The translations under genes were made by a program, and so were the position numbers. From contig JAEULJ010000003.1 of the NCBI GenBank assembly GCA_016793865.1, forward strand, positions 124,001-188,000: a DNA stretch of 64,000 bases, read 5' to 3'. This DNA is from Altererythrobacter sp. Its GTDB lineage: Bacteria > Pseudomonadota > Alphaproteobacteria > Sphingomonadales > Sphingomonadaceae. Under the pieces are notes generated by a model. It was not told the DNA's origin. It made no database searches and saw only the letters and a list, made by a program, of their open reading frames with translations. Shown in pieces: positions 37,756 through 46,312 of the stretch. Each line of letters begins with the position of its first letter. Position 1 is the stretch's first letter.

Positions 37756-38913
37756 ATGTTCGATCTGGACGAGGAAGAGGCGCAGCATTTCGAGGAGAAT
37801 GTGGCGTGGCTCGGAGCAAATGACCCGGACGACTGGCACCGAGTCGCTTTGGACTTCAATTGGAGCGAGCCGCTTTATCTGCTCGACTGGATCGTTCGGC
37901 AGCAAAACTGCGACATCGCGACAGCCTTGACCATCTTCTGGAAGGGCGAGCCTGAAGCCTGGCTGGAGGAGAGCGAATCCAGTGCTGACGAGCCCAATGG
38001 CTTCTCCTATCTCAACAAGGTCGTCTGCTCCTATATTGCCGATCGCGTCAGGGCGGGCGGATACCAGCGGTCCGAAATCGCCTTCATACCCGACACCTGG
38101 ACCAGGAAAGCCTACGTCGATCTCGTCGCGGCCGAGCAGGCTCTTGTGAACCCCAATATCCGCACCGATCCCGAATTGGTCCGGAGCCGTGAGGGGCGCG
38201 AGGTGGACCTCAACGCCGACTTCTACCGGCGCTATCCCGAGGAATTCCATCTCTCCTATTACGACGAGGAGTTGTCGGATGCCATCGACCGTGGCGCTTT
38301 CGAGACGCCGCGGTCGATCGAAGTCGGAAAGGTAGTCGAGGCGGTCGAGCAAGCGGTTCACGGATGCCTTCCGGAGTTGCTCAGGGATGATCCGGGCGCC
38401 TCCCGATCCGGGGCGATCGATGCGAACGCACGAATCGACAACAGCGCCGGATACGCTTGCGGCGAACCCGAAATTGCGCGGCCGGCCCTCTCGAGCCGGG
38501 GTTCCAGCTCTGACGCCTCGACACGAATCAGGGCAATGCGTCAGGGTGCGCGCAGCCTCGAGGGTGCGGCATCGGAGACACCTCTTCCGCGGCCGGGCAA
38601 GTCTTCTCGGATTGGCGACATTCGTAGCTACTTGGCCGGGGTCGGTAATCTCATGCTGACGGGAGCGGTGCTTTTCAGTGTCGGCCTCTCCTCATCGCGA
38701 GGCGACCTGGGCTTAGGAACGCTCACGATCGCCGCGCTCGCCATGCTGGTCACCGGTTTCCAGGGCCTGACCGCGATGTGGCGTTTCGTTGGAAGCGCCC
38801 CGGAGCGCGGCCCTTCCATCACCTTGGCGGCGGCGAGCGGGCTCTTTGCTCTCCTGGGCGGCGGGATATTCGGCGTGGCGATCGGCGCAATGATCGGCAA
38901 GGCTCTGGGGTAG
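37756..38913 (+). CDS. DUF4274-domain protein with C-terminal membrane helices
   Basis: 385 residues. The N-terminal 70 residues (WHRVALDFNWSEPLYLLDWI, then CDIATALTIFWKGEPE) match the DUF4274 pattern, a small domain found in uncharacterised and toxin/immunity-linked proteins. A variable middle (about 90-280) is acidic, then Ser/Arg-rich. Three hydrophobic segments follow (about 297-313, 321-341, 352-382). No enzyme motif. It stands alone between the ChvI operon and rmuC, and codon use is somewhat less G/C-rich at third positions than its neighbours. Possible horizontal origin, uncertain. Confidence 0.75.
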   Translation: MFDLDEEEAQHFEENVAWLGANDPDDWHRVALDFNWSEPLYLLDWIVRQQNCDIATALTIFWKGEPEAWLEESESSADEPNGFSYLNKVVCSYIADRVRAGGYQRSEIAFIPDTWTRKAYVDLVAAEQALVNPNIRTDPELVRSREGREVDLNADFYRRYPEEFHLSYYDEELSDAIDRGAFETPRSIEVGKVVEAVEQAVHGCLPELLRDDPGASRSGAIDANARIDNSAGYACGEPEIARPALSSRGSSSDASTRIRAMRQGARSLEGAASETPLPRPGKSSRIGDIRSYLAGVGNLMLTGAVLFSVGLSSSRGDLGLGTLTIAALAMLVTGFQGLTAMWRFVGSAPERGPSITLAAASGLFALLGGGIFGVAIGAMIGKALG

Positions 38914-38943
38914 TTCCCGACCCGTCCCAGCACGTTCCAACCG

Positions 38944-40335
38944 CTATTCCGCCGCCTCGCGCGGTTCTTCGTCGTCCGGCGCGTCGAGCGCGGTGTAGCG
39001 GGGGGCGCTTTCGACCAAGGGCACGGCCTCGATCTCGCGCTTGCCGATCTCGATGCCCTTGTCGGCGAGGCGGCGGCCCGAGGTGAGGACGTTGCGCTCG
39101 AAGCTGCCCACGAACTTGTTGTAATTGCTGACCGCGGTTTCGAGCCCGCCGCCCACGCGCTTCAAATGCTCGGCGGCGACGGCGAGGCGGTCGTACAGCT
39201 CGGCGCCGGCCTTGCCGATCTCGATCGCCTCGCGGGCAATCGTGTCCTGCCGCCAGACCTGCGCGACGGTGCGCGCGATCGCGACCAGATTGGTCGGCGT
39301 CGCCAGCAGCACCTTGTTGCGGAAGGCGAAGTCCCACAGCTCGGGATCGGCATCGAGCGCGGCGGCGACGAAATGCTCGCCCGGCACGAACATCACCACA
39401 TAGTCGGGCGCCTCGTCGAACTGGCTTTGATAGCTCTTGGCGCCGAGCGTCTGGACATGGCCCCGCATCGCCTTGGCGTGGAGGCCGAGATGCCGCGCCC
39501 GCTCACCGTCGTCGTTCGATTCGAAGGCCGCCTGATAGGCATTCAGCGAGACCTTGGCGTCGATCACCAGCTTCTTCTGGCCGGGCACGCGCACGATCGC
39601 GTCGGGGCGCAGCCGGCCTTCCTCGGTATCGAGCGAATGCTCCAGGTGGAAATCGGTGTGCTCGGCCAGCCCGCATTGCTCGAGCACGTTCTGCAGCGCG
39701 CGCTCGCCCCAGCGGCCCCGCGCCTTGGGGGCATTGGTGAGCGAATTGCCGAGCCGCTGCGCCTCGCGCCGGACCTCCTCCTGCCCGGCCTTCATCGATT
39801 CGATCAGCCCGGTAAGCTGGCCGAAGGCATCGACACGCTTGGCCTCCAGCGCCTCCACCTGCTGTTCGTAACGGGCCAGCTTCTCACCCACCGGCGAGAG
39901 CAGTTCCTTGAGCTTCGCCTCATTCGCCTTCTCGGCATGGCCGAACCGTTCTGCGGCGCTGACCAGGAAGGTTTCGCGAGCCTGTTCAAGCACTTTTGCG
40001 CCAGTGTTCTCAAACTCTCTCAAGAGATTGGCGCGGCTTTCCTCGAGCAGGCGCTTCTGTTCCTCGAACCCGGCGCGCTCCGCCGCGAAGCGCGCGTTCT
40101 CCGCCCGCGCCTTGTCGAGATCGGCCGCCAGCCCATCGGCCCGTGCCGCGCGCTCGCTCATGGTCGCAAGCTCCGGCGCCATGCGGGCCAGCCGCTCGGC
40201 ATGGTCCTTCACCTCGGCCTCGCGCTCGCCATGCCGCGCGCGCCAGTCAGCGACGGGGCGCGAACCGAAGAACCAACCGAATCCGAGGCCGGCGAGCAGC
40301 GCAACGATGACCAGGATGAGCGAGGTCGGGTCCAT
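38944..40335 (-). CDS. rmuC: DNA recombination protein RmuC
   Basis: 463 residues. One N-terminal membrane helix (SLILVIVALLAGLGFGWFFG, about 5-24), a long coiled coil (about 35-190, rich in Glu/Arg/Ala), and the RmuC nuclease-like domain: KARGRWGERALQNVLEQCGL, EEGRLRPDAIVRVPGQKKLV, IDAKVSLNAY (PD-(D/E)XK-like D and K) and YVVMFVPGEHFVAAAL. It limits inversion of short repeats in E. coli. ATG 40335 is chosen; a TTG one codon upstream is also in frame. Copy 2 of the 40-bp element ends 21 bp before the ATG. Confidence 0.93.
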   Translation of the reverse strand: MDPTSLILVIVALLAGLGFGWFFGSRPVADWRARHGEREAEVKDHAERLARMAPELATMSERAARADGLAADLDKARAENARFAAERAGFEEQKRLLEESRANLLREFENTGAKVLEQARETFLVSAAERFGHAEKANEAKLKELLSPVGEKLARYEQQVEALEAKRVDAFGQLTGLIESMKAGQEEVRREAQRLGNSLTNAPKARGRWGERALQNVLEQCGLAEHTDFHLEHSLDTEEGRLRPDAIVRVPGQKKLVIDAKVSLNAYQAAFESNDDGERARHLGLHAKAMRGHVQTLGAKSYQSQFDEAPDYVVMFVPGEHFVAAALDADPELWDFAFRNKVLLATPTNLVAIARTVAQVWRQDTIAREAIEIGKAGAELYDRLAVAAEHLKRVGGGLETAVSNYNKFVGSFERNVLTSGRRLADKGIEIGKREIEAVPLVESAPRYTALDAPDDEEPREAAE

Positions 40336-40356
40336 CAACGCCCACTCTTAGCGTAG

Positions 40357-40396
40357 GACATGGACCACGTGTTACACGGTCCAAGGGAAGAAAAAT
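40357..40396 (-). promoter_or_regulatory. Copy 2 of the 40-bp dispersed element (upstream of rmuC)
   Basis: Minus-strand reading starts ATTTTTCTTCCCTTGGACCG and ends GGTCCATGTC, 21 bp before the rmuC ATG. It differs from copies 1 and 3 only at scattered positions, without gaps. Its leading T-run is also the T-tract of the terminator at 40391-40414. Confidence 0.55.
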
Positions 40397-40414
40397 GCCC
40401 GGTTGCGGCCGGGC
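40391..40414 (-). terminator. Rho-independent terminator ahead of rmuC
   Basis: On the minus strand GCCCGG, loop CCGCAA, then CCGGGC is followed directly by ATTTTT: a compact stem plus T-run. It would end a transcript coming from the 40.5-kb small-ORF region and so isolate rmuC from it. Confidence 0.65.
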
Positions 40415-40488
40415 GTGCATCTAGCGCCGCGATCGCGACAAAAAGTCCGAGAACTGCGGTGTCCATGGTGAAATACTCCATCGCAATC

Positions 40489-40513
40489 GGTGACGGGTTG
40501 TGCACCCGTCACC
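40489..40513 (-). terminator. 10-bp perfect hairpin after the 50-codon ORF
   Basis: GGTGACGGGT (40489-40498) pairs fully with ACCCGTCACC (40504-40513) around a 5-nt loop. It lies 15 bp past the stop of the 50-codon minus-strand ORF. There is no T-run, but a true terminator follows 75 bp later. Confidence 0.5.
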
Positions 40514-40528
40514 TTGCGACTGGTTCGG

Positions 40529-40681
40529 TTAGGTGGCGTACCACCAGCGAAAATTCGCCTCCGCTTCGTCCTCGGTCGGAAAGCCGACCTGGGACTGGCA
40601 CAAACAGGAACCGCCGTCCGTAGACAGCAACACCCAATAGCAGAGATCTTCGATCCAGCGCAGCACATAGGGCGGGCACAT
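40529..40681 (-). CDS. Candidate small protein, 50 residues
   Basis: Starts ATG at 40681 with GGGAG 7 nt upstream and ends TAA. The residues begin MCPPYVLRWIEDLCYWVLL and end EAEANFRWWYAT; four Cys and five Trp in 50 residues is unusual. It is followed by a 10-bp hairpin and then a T-run terminator, so it has the layout of a stand-alone small gene. No family is recognised. It could equally be chance in a non-coding gap; conservation would decide. Confidence 0.35.
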   Translation of the reverse strand: MCPPYVLRWIEDLCYWVLLSTDGGSCLCQSQVGFPTEDEAEANFRWWYAT

Positions 40682-40860
40682 ACCCGTACTCCCAGTTCGT
40701 GCTGATTTAGGCCGCTAGTCGATGGAGAATCAGTGAGACGATAGCCCTGATGCGACGCTTTGCGTCGACGGTTTCTTATGTCTATGTCCTGACCTTGAGA
40801 CTATTGGCCACGCTTTGTGAGATTAGTCGCCCTCCGGCGTCTCAGCGAATCGTAAGGCGC

Positions 40861-40883
40861 CTCCCTTCCTAGAACGGAGGGAG
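40861..40883 (+). promoter_or_regulatory. Hairpin covering a strong ribosome site
   Basis: CTCCCT (40861-40866) pairs with AGGGAG (40878-40883). The right arm is the GGAGGGAG ribosome site of the 16-codon ORF at 40887, so the site would be sequestered in RNA. Confidence 0.4.
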
Positions 40884-40886
40884 AAC

Positions 40887-40937
40887 ATGCCACACGAAAT
40901 CCTACATTCCAAGCCCAATGGCCCGCACTGGATGTGA
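40887..40937 (+). CDS. Very short ORF (16 codons) behind a strong ribosome site
   Basis: ATG 40887 to TGA 40937 encodes MPHEILHSKPNGPHWM. GGAGGGAG lies 3 nt before the ATG, inside a hairpin. It may be a leader peptide, a gene remnant or chance. No plus-strand gene follows directly, since def is convergent. Confidence 0.2.
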   Translation: MPHEILHSKPNGPHWM

Positions 40938-40947
40938 ATTGTGGGGA

Positions 40948-41514
40948 CTACGCCGCCTGACGCAGCTTTTGCAGCTTCTTCAGCGCCATCTGCCGCTTCA
41001 AACGGCTGAGGTGGTCGATGAACAGCACACCCTCCAGGTGGTCCATCTCGTGCTGGATGCAGGTCGCCATCAGCCCGGTCATGTCCTCCTCGTGCACCTT
41101 GCCGTCGAGGTCCTGATAGCGGACGCGGCAGGTGGCGGGGCGGTCCACGTCGGCGTAGATCTCGGGCACCGAGAGGCAGCCTTCCTGGTATGTCGCCAAT
41201 TCATCCGCCGGATCGAGGATTTCGGGGTTCACGAATACGCGCGGCTGGCGGATCGTGGGCTGGTGGAAATGCTTGTGCCCGTCATGGTGGCATTCCTCGG
41301 GCTCGGCGTCCGGGTCGTCGGGCTGAAGATCGATCACCAGCACGCGGCTGGGCACCCCCACCTGGATCGCGGCGAGGCCGATGCCGGGCGCGTCATACAT
41401 CGTCTCGAACATGTCGGCGACGAGCGTCTTCAGCTCCGCATCGAACACGGTGACGGGGGACGACACGGTCTTGAGCCGGGGGTCCGGCACCTCGAGAATT
41501 TCACGGATGGCCAT
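40948..41514 (-). CDS. def: Peptide deformylase
   Basis: 188 residues. Removes the N-formyl group from nascent proteins. The three motifs are intact: GIGLAAIQVG (44-53), EGCLSVP with Cys113, and QHEMDHLEG with His155/His159 (Fe/Zn ligands). An insertion at about 66-86 is rich in His and acidic residues (EECHHDGHKHFH), lengthening the protein beyond the usual 165-175. ATG 41514 is used, since the family begins MAIREIL; upstream frame is not family-like. fmt, the partner gene, is 0.7 kb away but divergent, with recR between. Confidence 0.95.
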   Translation of the reverse strand: MAIREILEVPDPRLKTVSSPVTVFDAELKTLVADMFETMYDAPGIGLAAIQVGVPSRVLVIDLQPDDPDAEPEECHHDGHKHFHQPTIRQPRVFVNPEILDPADELATYQEGCLSVPEIYADVDRPATCRVRYQDLDGKVHEEDMTGLMATCIQHEMDHLEGVLFIDHLSRLKRQMALKKLQKLRQAA

Positions 41515-41571
41515 AGGGGGCGATTTAGTGCGGGAGGACCGCGCATTCAATCCTCAGCGTGGCAACGCGGA

Positions 41572-42168
41572 TCAGCCCACCGGCCGCCGCGCCCTCAGCG
41601 CCTGCGCCAATGTCCCCTCGTCCAGATAATCCAGCTCGCCGCCCACCGGCAGGCCGTGGGCGAGCTGGGTGATGCGGATGGGAAACGCCTCGAGTCGCTC
41701 GGCGAGGTAATGCGCGGTGGTCTGGCCCTCCAGCGTGGCGTTCATGGCCAGCACCACCTCGTCGATACCCCCCGCCTCGACCCGCGCCAGCAGGGCGGCG
41801 ATGTTGAGGTCCTCGGGACGCACGCCGTCCAATGCCGAGAGCCGCCCGCCCAGGACATGATAGGTGCCGGTGAACAGCCGCGCCCGGTCCAGCGCCCATA
41901 GATCGGCCACATCCTCCACCACGCAGATCGATTTGGGGTCGCGGCGCGGATCGGCGCAGATCGCGCAGGGGTCGCGGGTGTCGACATTGCCGCAGGTTCC
42001 GCATTCGACGAGCGTGTCGCGCACCGCGGTCAGCGCCTCGAGCAGCGCGGGCAGTGCCTGGTCGCGGCGCTTGACCAGCCACAGCACCGCGCGCCGGGCG
42101 CTGCGCGGCCCCAGCCCCGGCAGGCGGGCCAGGGCGGCGCTCAGGGTCTCGATCTCTTGCGATGCCAT
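41572..42168 (-). CDS. recR: Recombination mediator protein RecR
   Basis: 198 residues. The helix-hairpin-helix [19 protein letters not shown], the four-Cys zinc finger [19 protein letters not shown], and the Toprim domain [20 protein letters not shown] to [20 protein letters not shown] are all present, ending with the Walker-B-like [19 protein letters not shown]. It loads RecA on gaps with RecO. Upstream frame beyond ATG 42168 runs antisense into fmt and is not used. It is divergent from fmt. Confidence 0.95.
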   Translation of the reverse strand: MASQEIETLSAALARLPGLGPRSARRAVLWLVKRRDQALPALLEALTAVRDTLVECGTCGNVDTRDPCAICADPRRDPKSICVVEDVADLWALDRARLFTGTYHVLGGRLSALDGVRPEDLNIAALLARVEAGGIDEVVLAMNATLEGQTTAHYLAERLEAFPIRITQLAHGLPVGGELDYLDEGTLAQALRARRPVG

Positions 42169-42237
42169 GCCCCGGCAGATAGGGCCGCGTCCCGAAAAGA
42201 CAAAGGCCGCCCGAGAGAAAGGCCCCCAGGCTCCGTC

Positions 42238-43143
42238 ATGCGCATCATCTTCATGGGAACCCCGGCCTTCGCCGTGCCCACGCTCGCGGCGCTGCACGAT
42301 GCGGCGCACGAGATTGTGGCGGTCTATACCCAGCCGCCGCGCCCGGCCGGCCGGGGCAAGAAGCCGCAGCCCAGCCCGGTGCAGCGCGAGGCGGAGATCC
42401 GCCATCTCGAAACATTCTCACCTGTCAGCCTCAAGTCACAGGAAGAACAGGAAAAGTTCGTCTCGCTCGAAGCCGATCTGGCGGTGGTGGCGGCCTATGG
42501 CCTGATCCTGCCCCAGCCCATACTCGACGCGCCGCGCCTCGGCTGCCTCAACGTCCATGCCAGCCTGCTGCCGCGCTGGCGCGGGGCCGCGCCGGTCCAG
42601 CGCGCGATCCTCGCGGGCGACCCGCTCACCGGCATCACGCTGATGCAGATGGAGGCGGGGCTCGACACCGGCCCGATGCTGGCGACCGCCCGCGTTCAGA
42701 TCGAGGACAAGACGGCGGGCGAGCTGACCGAGGAACTGGCCGAGATCGGCGCGCAGCTCATGGTCGGCACGCTCACCGAGCTGGAGATGCTCCACCCCGT
42801 GCCGCAGGACGATACGGCCGCGACCTACGCCAGCAAGATCGACAAGGCCGAGAGCCGCATCGACTGGGCGGCGAGCGCGGAGGCGATCGAACGCCAGGTC
42901 CGCGCCTTCGCGCCCGCGCCCGGTGCCTGGTTCGAGCACGGGGGCGAGCGCTACCGGGTGCTCAAGGCGGAACTCGTCGAAGGCGCCGGCATTCCCGGCA
43001 CCGTTCTCGACAGCCGCCTGGCCATCGCCACCGGCGACGGAGCGCTGCGCCCGCTCATCATCCAGCGCGCGGGCAAGCCGGCGATGGAGGCGGCGGCGCT
43101 GCTGCGCGGCAAGCCGATCCCGGCGGGCACATCGCTGGCGTGA
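42238..43143 (+). CDS. fmt: Methionyl-tRNA formyltransferase
   Basis: 301 residues. Formylates initiator Met-tRNA. It has [20 protein letters not shown], the 10-formyl-THF and active-site motif [20 protein letters not shown] and [14 protein letters not shown], then a C-terminal OB-type domain. The stop overlaps the GTG start of truA by 4 bp. Functional partner of the convergently oriented def gene. Confidence 0.96.
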   Translation: MRIIFMGTPAFAVPTLAALHDAAHEIVAVYTQPPRPAGRGKKPQPSPVQREAEIRHLETFSPVSLKSQEEQEKFVSLEADLAVVAAYGLILPQPILDAPRLGCLNVHASLLPRWRGAAPVQRAILAGDPLTGITLMQMEAGLDTGPMLATARVQIEDKTAGELTEELAEIGAQLMVGTLTELEMLHPVPQDDTAATYASKIDKAESRIDWAASAEAIERQVRAFAPAPGAWFEHGGERYRVLKAELVEGAGIPGTVLDSRLAIATGDGALRPLIIQRAGKPAMEAAALLRGKPIPAGTSLA

Positions 43144-43886
43144 CCCGCTTCGCGCTGACCCTCGAATACGACGGCGCGCCCTTCCTGGGCCTTCAGCGCC
43201 AGACGAGCGGTCCGAGCGTGCAGCAGGCGGTGGAGGCGGCGGCGCTGCGCGTGACGGGCGAGACGGCCACCCTCCACAGCGCGGGTCGGACCGACGCAGG
43301 GGTCCACGCGCTGGCCATGCGGAGCCATCTCGACATCGAAAAGCCGATCGAGGCGTTCCGGCTGATGGAGGCGCTCAACGCGCATCTGCGGCCCGATCCG
43401 GTGGCGGTGACCGCCTGCGAGGCGGTGGCGGACGATTGGCACGCGCGCTTTTCCTGCACCGGCCGCGAATATCTCTACCGCATCGCCAGCCGCCGCGCGC
43501 CGCTGGCGCTGGACGCCGGGCGCGCATGGCAGATGCCGCAGCCGCTCGATGCCGACGCGATGCACCGCGCCGCGCGCGCTCTGGTGGGGCAGCACGATTT
43601 CACCACCTTCCGCTCCGCCCATTGCCAGTCTGCGAGCCCGCTCAAGACGCTCGACCGCCTCGACGTCGCGCGGGCCGGCGAGGAGGTCCATATCCGCGCC
43701 GCCGCGCGCAGCTTCCTGCATCACCAGGTACGCAGCATGGTCGGCTGTCTCGCGCTGGTCGGCATGGGCCGCTGGCGAGAGGAGCAGATCGGCGAGGCGC
43801 TGGAGGCGCGCGACCGCGCCGCACTGGGCTTGAACGCCCCGCCCCAGGGGCTCTATTTCGTCGCCGCGACCTATCCGGACGATTAG
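43140..43886 (+). CDS. truA: tRNA pseudouridine(38-40) synthase
   Basis: 248 residues, GTG start overlapping the fmt stop. Pseudouridylates the anticodon stem-loop. Catalytic Asp52 lies in [15 protein letters not shown]. Other marks are [40 protein letters not shown], and the C-terminal [18 protein letters not shown]. Length and motif order are normal. Confidence 0.96.
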   Translation: MTRFALTLEYDGAPFLGLQRQTSGPSVQQAVEAAALRVTGETATLHSAGRTDAGVHALAMRSHLDIEKPIEAFRLMEALNAHLRPDPVAVTACEAVADDWHARFSCTGREYLYRIASRRAPLALDAGRAWQMPQPLDADAMHRAARALVGQHDFTTFRSAHCQSASPLKTLDRLDVARAGEEVHIRAAARSFLHHQVRSMVGCLALVGMGRWREEQIGEALEARDRAALGLNAPPQGLYFVAATYPDD

Positions 43887-43966
43887 TTTCGCCACGCAAC
43901 CCTTTCAATGCGGCGATCTCCGGCCTAGCGGTCGCTGGAAATGACGAGAGACGGGAGCAAGGCGAA

Positions 43967-45070
43967 ATGACCACCGGCAAGCAGCTTTTCACCACCCTGG
44001 CCGCCGACGGCACGCTGACGGTGGAGGTGGCGGAAGCCGCCTTCCCGGCCCCCACCGGCAACCAGGTCCTGGTCCGCATCGAGGCCGCACCGATCAACCC
44101 GAGCGATCTGGCGCTGCTGTTCGGCGCCGCCGATCTCGAGAATGCCGAGTATTCCGCCGGCAGGGTGGTGGCGCGGATGGCCCCGGCCTTCGCCGCCGCC
44201 GCCAAGGGCCGCCACGGCCAGCGCCTGCCCGTGGGGAACGAAGGCGCAGGCACCGTGGTGGCCGCCGGAGAAGGCGCGGCGGCACAGGCGCTGGTGGGGC
44301 AGCGCGTCGCCTGCGTTCCCGGCAATGCCTTCTCGCAATACGCGATCGCCGATGCCGCCATGTGCCTGCCGCTGGGCGAGCACAGCGCCGAAAAGGGCGC
44401 CTCCAGCTTCGTCAATCCGATGACCGCGCTGGCCTTTGCCGAGACCGCGCGGATGGAGGGCCACAATGCGATCGTCCACGCCGCCGCCGCTTCCAACCTG
44501 GGGCAGATGCTGGTGAAGATCGCCCGCGAAGACGGGCTGGAGCTGGTCAATATCGTCCGCAAGCCGGAGCAGGCGGAGCTGCTGAAATCGCTTGGTTCGC
44601 AGTATGTTGTCGATTCTTCTTCAGATGGCTTCTCAAAAGACCTGCGTGCCGCGATCGACGCCACTGGCGCATTCCTCGGCTTCGACCCCATCGGCGGCGG
44701 GACCACGGTCGATAGCTGCTTCAAGGCGATGGAGCAGGTCGCGGCCAGCCGGATGGGCGATTACAGCCGCTATGGCTCGAACCAGCCCAAGAAGATGTAC
44801 ATCTACGGCCGGCTCGACCTCAGCCCCACCATCCTGACGCCCGCCTATGGCTTCGGCTGGACGCTGTCGGGCTGGCTGCTCACCCCCTTCCTGGCCGCCG
44901 CCGGGATGGAGACGGTGGGCCGGATGCGCCGCCGGGTGCTGGACGGCCTCACCACCACCTTCGCCAGCAGCTACAAGCGCAAGGTCAGCCTCGAGGAGAT
45001 GCTGACGAAGGAAACCGCGCTCGACTACCGCGCGATGCGGACCGGAGAGAAATACCTCGTCGTGCCGTGA
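43967..45070 (+). CDS. Zinc-binding-type (MDR) alcohol dehydrogenase / quinone oxidoreductase family
   Basis: 367 residues of the medium-chain dehydrogenase superfamily. N-terminal GroES-like part (VLVRIEAAPINPSDLALLFG, NEGAGTVVAAGEG), Rossmann part with VHAAAASNLGQMLVKIARED, then VDSSSDGFSKDLRAAIDATG. No zinc-ligand Cys/His set is evident, so it looks like the zinc-free quinone-oxidoreductase/trans-2-enoyl reductase side of the family. Substrate unknown. ATG 43967 has AAGG 4 nt upstream. It is convergent with the asparaginase gene. Confidence 0.88.
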   Translation: MTTGKQLFTTLAADGTLTVEVAEAAFPAPTGNQVLVRIEAAPINPSDLALLFGAADLENAEYSAGRVVARMAPAFAAAAKGRHGQRLPVGNEGAGTVVAAGEGAAAQALVGQRVACVPGNAFSQYAIADAAMCLPLGEHSAEKGASSFVNPMTALAFAETARMEGHNAIVHAAAASNLGQMLVKIAREDGLELVNIVRKPEQAELLKSLGSQYVVDSSSDGFSKDLRAAIDATGAFLGFDPIGGGTTVDSCFKAMEQVAASRMGDYSRYGSNQPKKMYIYGRLDLSPTILTPAYGFGWTLSGWLLTPFLAAAGMETVGRMRRRVLDGLTTTFASSYKRKVSLEEMLTKETALDYRAMRTGEKYLVVP

Positions 45071-45079
45071 CGGGCGCGC

Positions 45080-46060
45080 CTAGCGGCGGTCGAAATGCGC
45101 CTGCATCGCGGCCGGATCGGTGATCCCGCTGGCGATGAGGAGCTGGAGCAGGATACGCGCCTTGGCGGGCCCGTGGGAACGCGCCGCGACGAAGCCCAGC
45201 GCGTCGTCATCCACCTCCAGGTTGCGGTCCACATAGCCCTGGTCCACCCGGCTGGAGCGGACCACCGGCACGCCGCCGCGCGCCGCCCGCGCCAGCGCCG
45301 CGATCACCGCGTCGGGCGCATTGCCCTGCCCCATGCCCTCCAGCACCAGCCCGCGCGCGCCGCAGCCCAGCAGCGCCTCCACCGTGCAATCGCCCATGCC
45401 GGCATAGGCGGCGAGGATGTCGACCTGCGGGAGCGCGGCGGGCCAGGCGAAGCGCGCGCCCTCCCCCGCCCGCGCCGGCGGGCCGAACCAGTCGAGCGAG
45501 GACGGGGTCACGGCGGCAATCGGCCCGCGCGGGAAGCCGCGGAAGGCGTCCACGCTGGTGGTCGCGGCCTTGCGCACGTCGCTGGCGGCGAAAACCTCGT
45601 CACCCATCACGACCAGCACACCGCGCCCGCAGGCGGCGGGATCGCCGGCCACCCGGACGGCATTGGCGAAATTGCGCATCCCGTCGCTGCCCACGGCATC
45701 GGCGGGCCGCATCGCGCCGACCACGACCACGGGCTTGCCCGCCGCCAGCGTCAGATCGAGCAGGAAGGCGGTTTCCTCAGCGGTGTCGGTGCCGTGAGTC
45801 ACGATCACGCCCGCCGCGTCGCGCGCCAGGGCGGCGGCGATATGCGCGTGCAGCCGCTCCCACAGCGCCCAGTCGATGTTCTGCGATCCGATCGCGGCGA
45901 TATCCTCAGTGTCGAGCTCGGCCGCGATGCCCAGCGCGCGCGCTTCCGCCGCCAGCGTCTCCACTCCGATGCGCCCCGGCGTGTAGCCGCGCCCGGTGCC
46001 GCGTGCCCCGCTGCCCGCTATGGTGCCCCCGGTGGCCAGGACCGTGATCCGTTTCGTCAT
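45080..46060 (-). CDS. Asparaginase (L-asparaginase II-like)
   Basis: 326 residues. Both Thr active centres are present: ATGGTIAG (Thr13) with Tyr26 in GYTPG, and VTHGTDTAEETAF (Thr91-Asp92). VVVVGAMRPADAVGSDGMRN and the C-terminal VPVVRSSRVDQGYV complete the fold. No signal peptide is seen, so it should be cytoplasmic in spite of its type II-like sequence. Glutaminase side activity cannot be judged. Confidence 0.93.
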   Translation of the reverse strand: MTKRITVLATGGTIAGSGARGTGRGYTPGRIGVETLAAEARALGIAAELDTEDIAAIGSQNIDWALWERLHAHIAAALARDAAGVIVTHGTDTAEETAFLLDLTLAAGKPVVVVGAMRPADAVGSDGMRNFANAVRVAGDPAACGRGVLVVMGDEVFAASDVRKAATTSVDAFRGFPRGPIAAVTPSSLDWFGPPARAGEGARFAWPAALPQVDILAAYAGMGDCTVEALLGCGARGLVLEGMGQGNAPDAVIAALARAARGGVPVVRSSRVDQGYVDRNLEVDDDALGFVAARSHGPAKARILLQLLIASGITDPAAMQAHFDRR

Positions 46061-46163
46061 GGGTGCAGCGGTTAGGAGCGCCGGGCCGCGAAGGCCAGCC
46101 CGCCGATTGCATTTGCCGCGCCGCCCGCTAAGACCCGCCGCTTCCGCGCCGGGGTATGGCGTG

Positions 46164-46239
46164 GGGCGCTTAGCTCAGTTGGTAGAGCATCTCGTTTACA
46201 CCGAGAGGGTCGGCGGTTCGAGCCCGTCAGCGCCCACCA
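46164..46239 (+). tRNA. tRNA-Val (anticodon TAC)
   Basis: 76 nt with encoded CCA. Acceptor GGGCGCT/AGCGCCC pairs fully. D-arm GCTC/GAGC, anticodon stem TCTCG/CGAGA with loop TTTACAC giving anticodon TAC (Val, GUA), variable loop GGGTC, and T-arm GGCGG/CCGTC around TTCGAGC. It reads GUA/GUG codons. A short hairpin (46266-46280) lies downstream. Confidence 0.97.
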
Positions 46240-46265
46240 CTCCGGGCGGGGCAGCTTCGGGGGCG

Positions 46266-46280
46266 GCTTCGCGTCGAAGC
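46266..46280 (+). terminator. Hairpin downstream of tRNA-Val
   Basis: GCTTCG-CGT-CGAAGC is a perfect 6-bp stem 26 bp after the tRNA. No T-run, so it may be a weak or processing-type end. It also lies 33 bp before the next gene's start. Confidence 0.35.
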
Positions 46281-46312
46281 TCGCGAGCGGCGACAGGGTG
46301 GGGAGCTTGGTC

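Larger units (their letters stand above)
40336..40947. other. 0.6-kb gap between rmuC and def: hairpins, 40-bp element, very small ORFs
   Basis: No ordinary gene is seen here. The interval holds copy 2 of the 40-bp element, an intrinsic terminator, a 10-bp perfect stem, a 50-codon minus-strand ORF with a good ribosome site and a 16-codon plus-strand ORF behind a strong ribosome site. The part 40690-40880 is poorer in G+C than its surroundings and has a perfect CGACGC-TTT-GCGTCG palindrome at 40753-40767. It may be a remnant of a lost gene or a small-RNA/small-protein locus. Confidence 0.5.

Noticed and set aside
40335..40481. 48-codon minus-strand frame ending in a TGATG overlap with the rmuC start
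   Set aside because: It runs through the terminator hairpin, its T-run and the whole 40-bp element, and has no ribosome site. The overlap with rmuC is probably chance.
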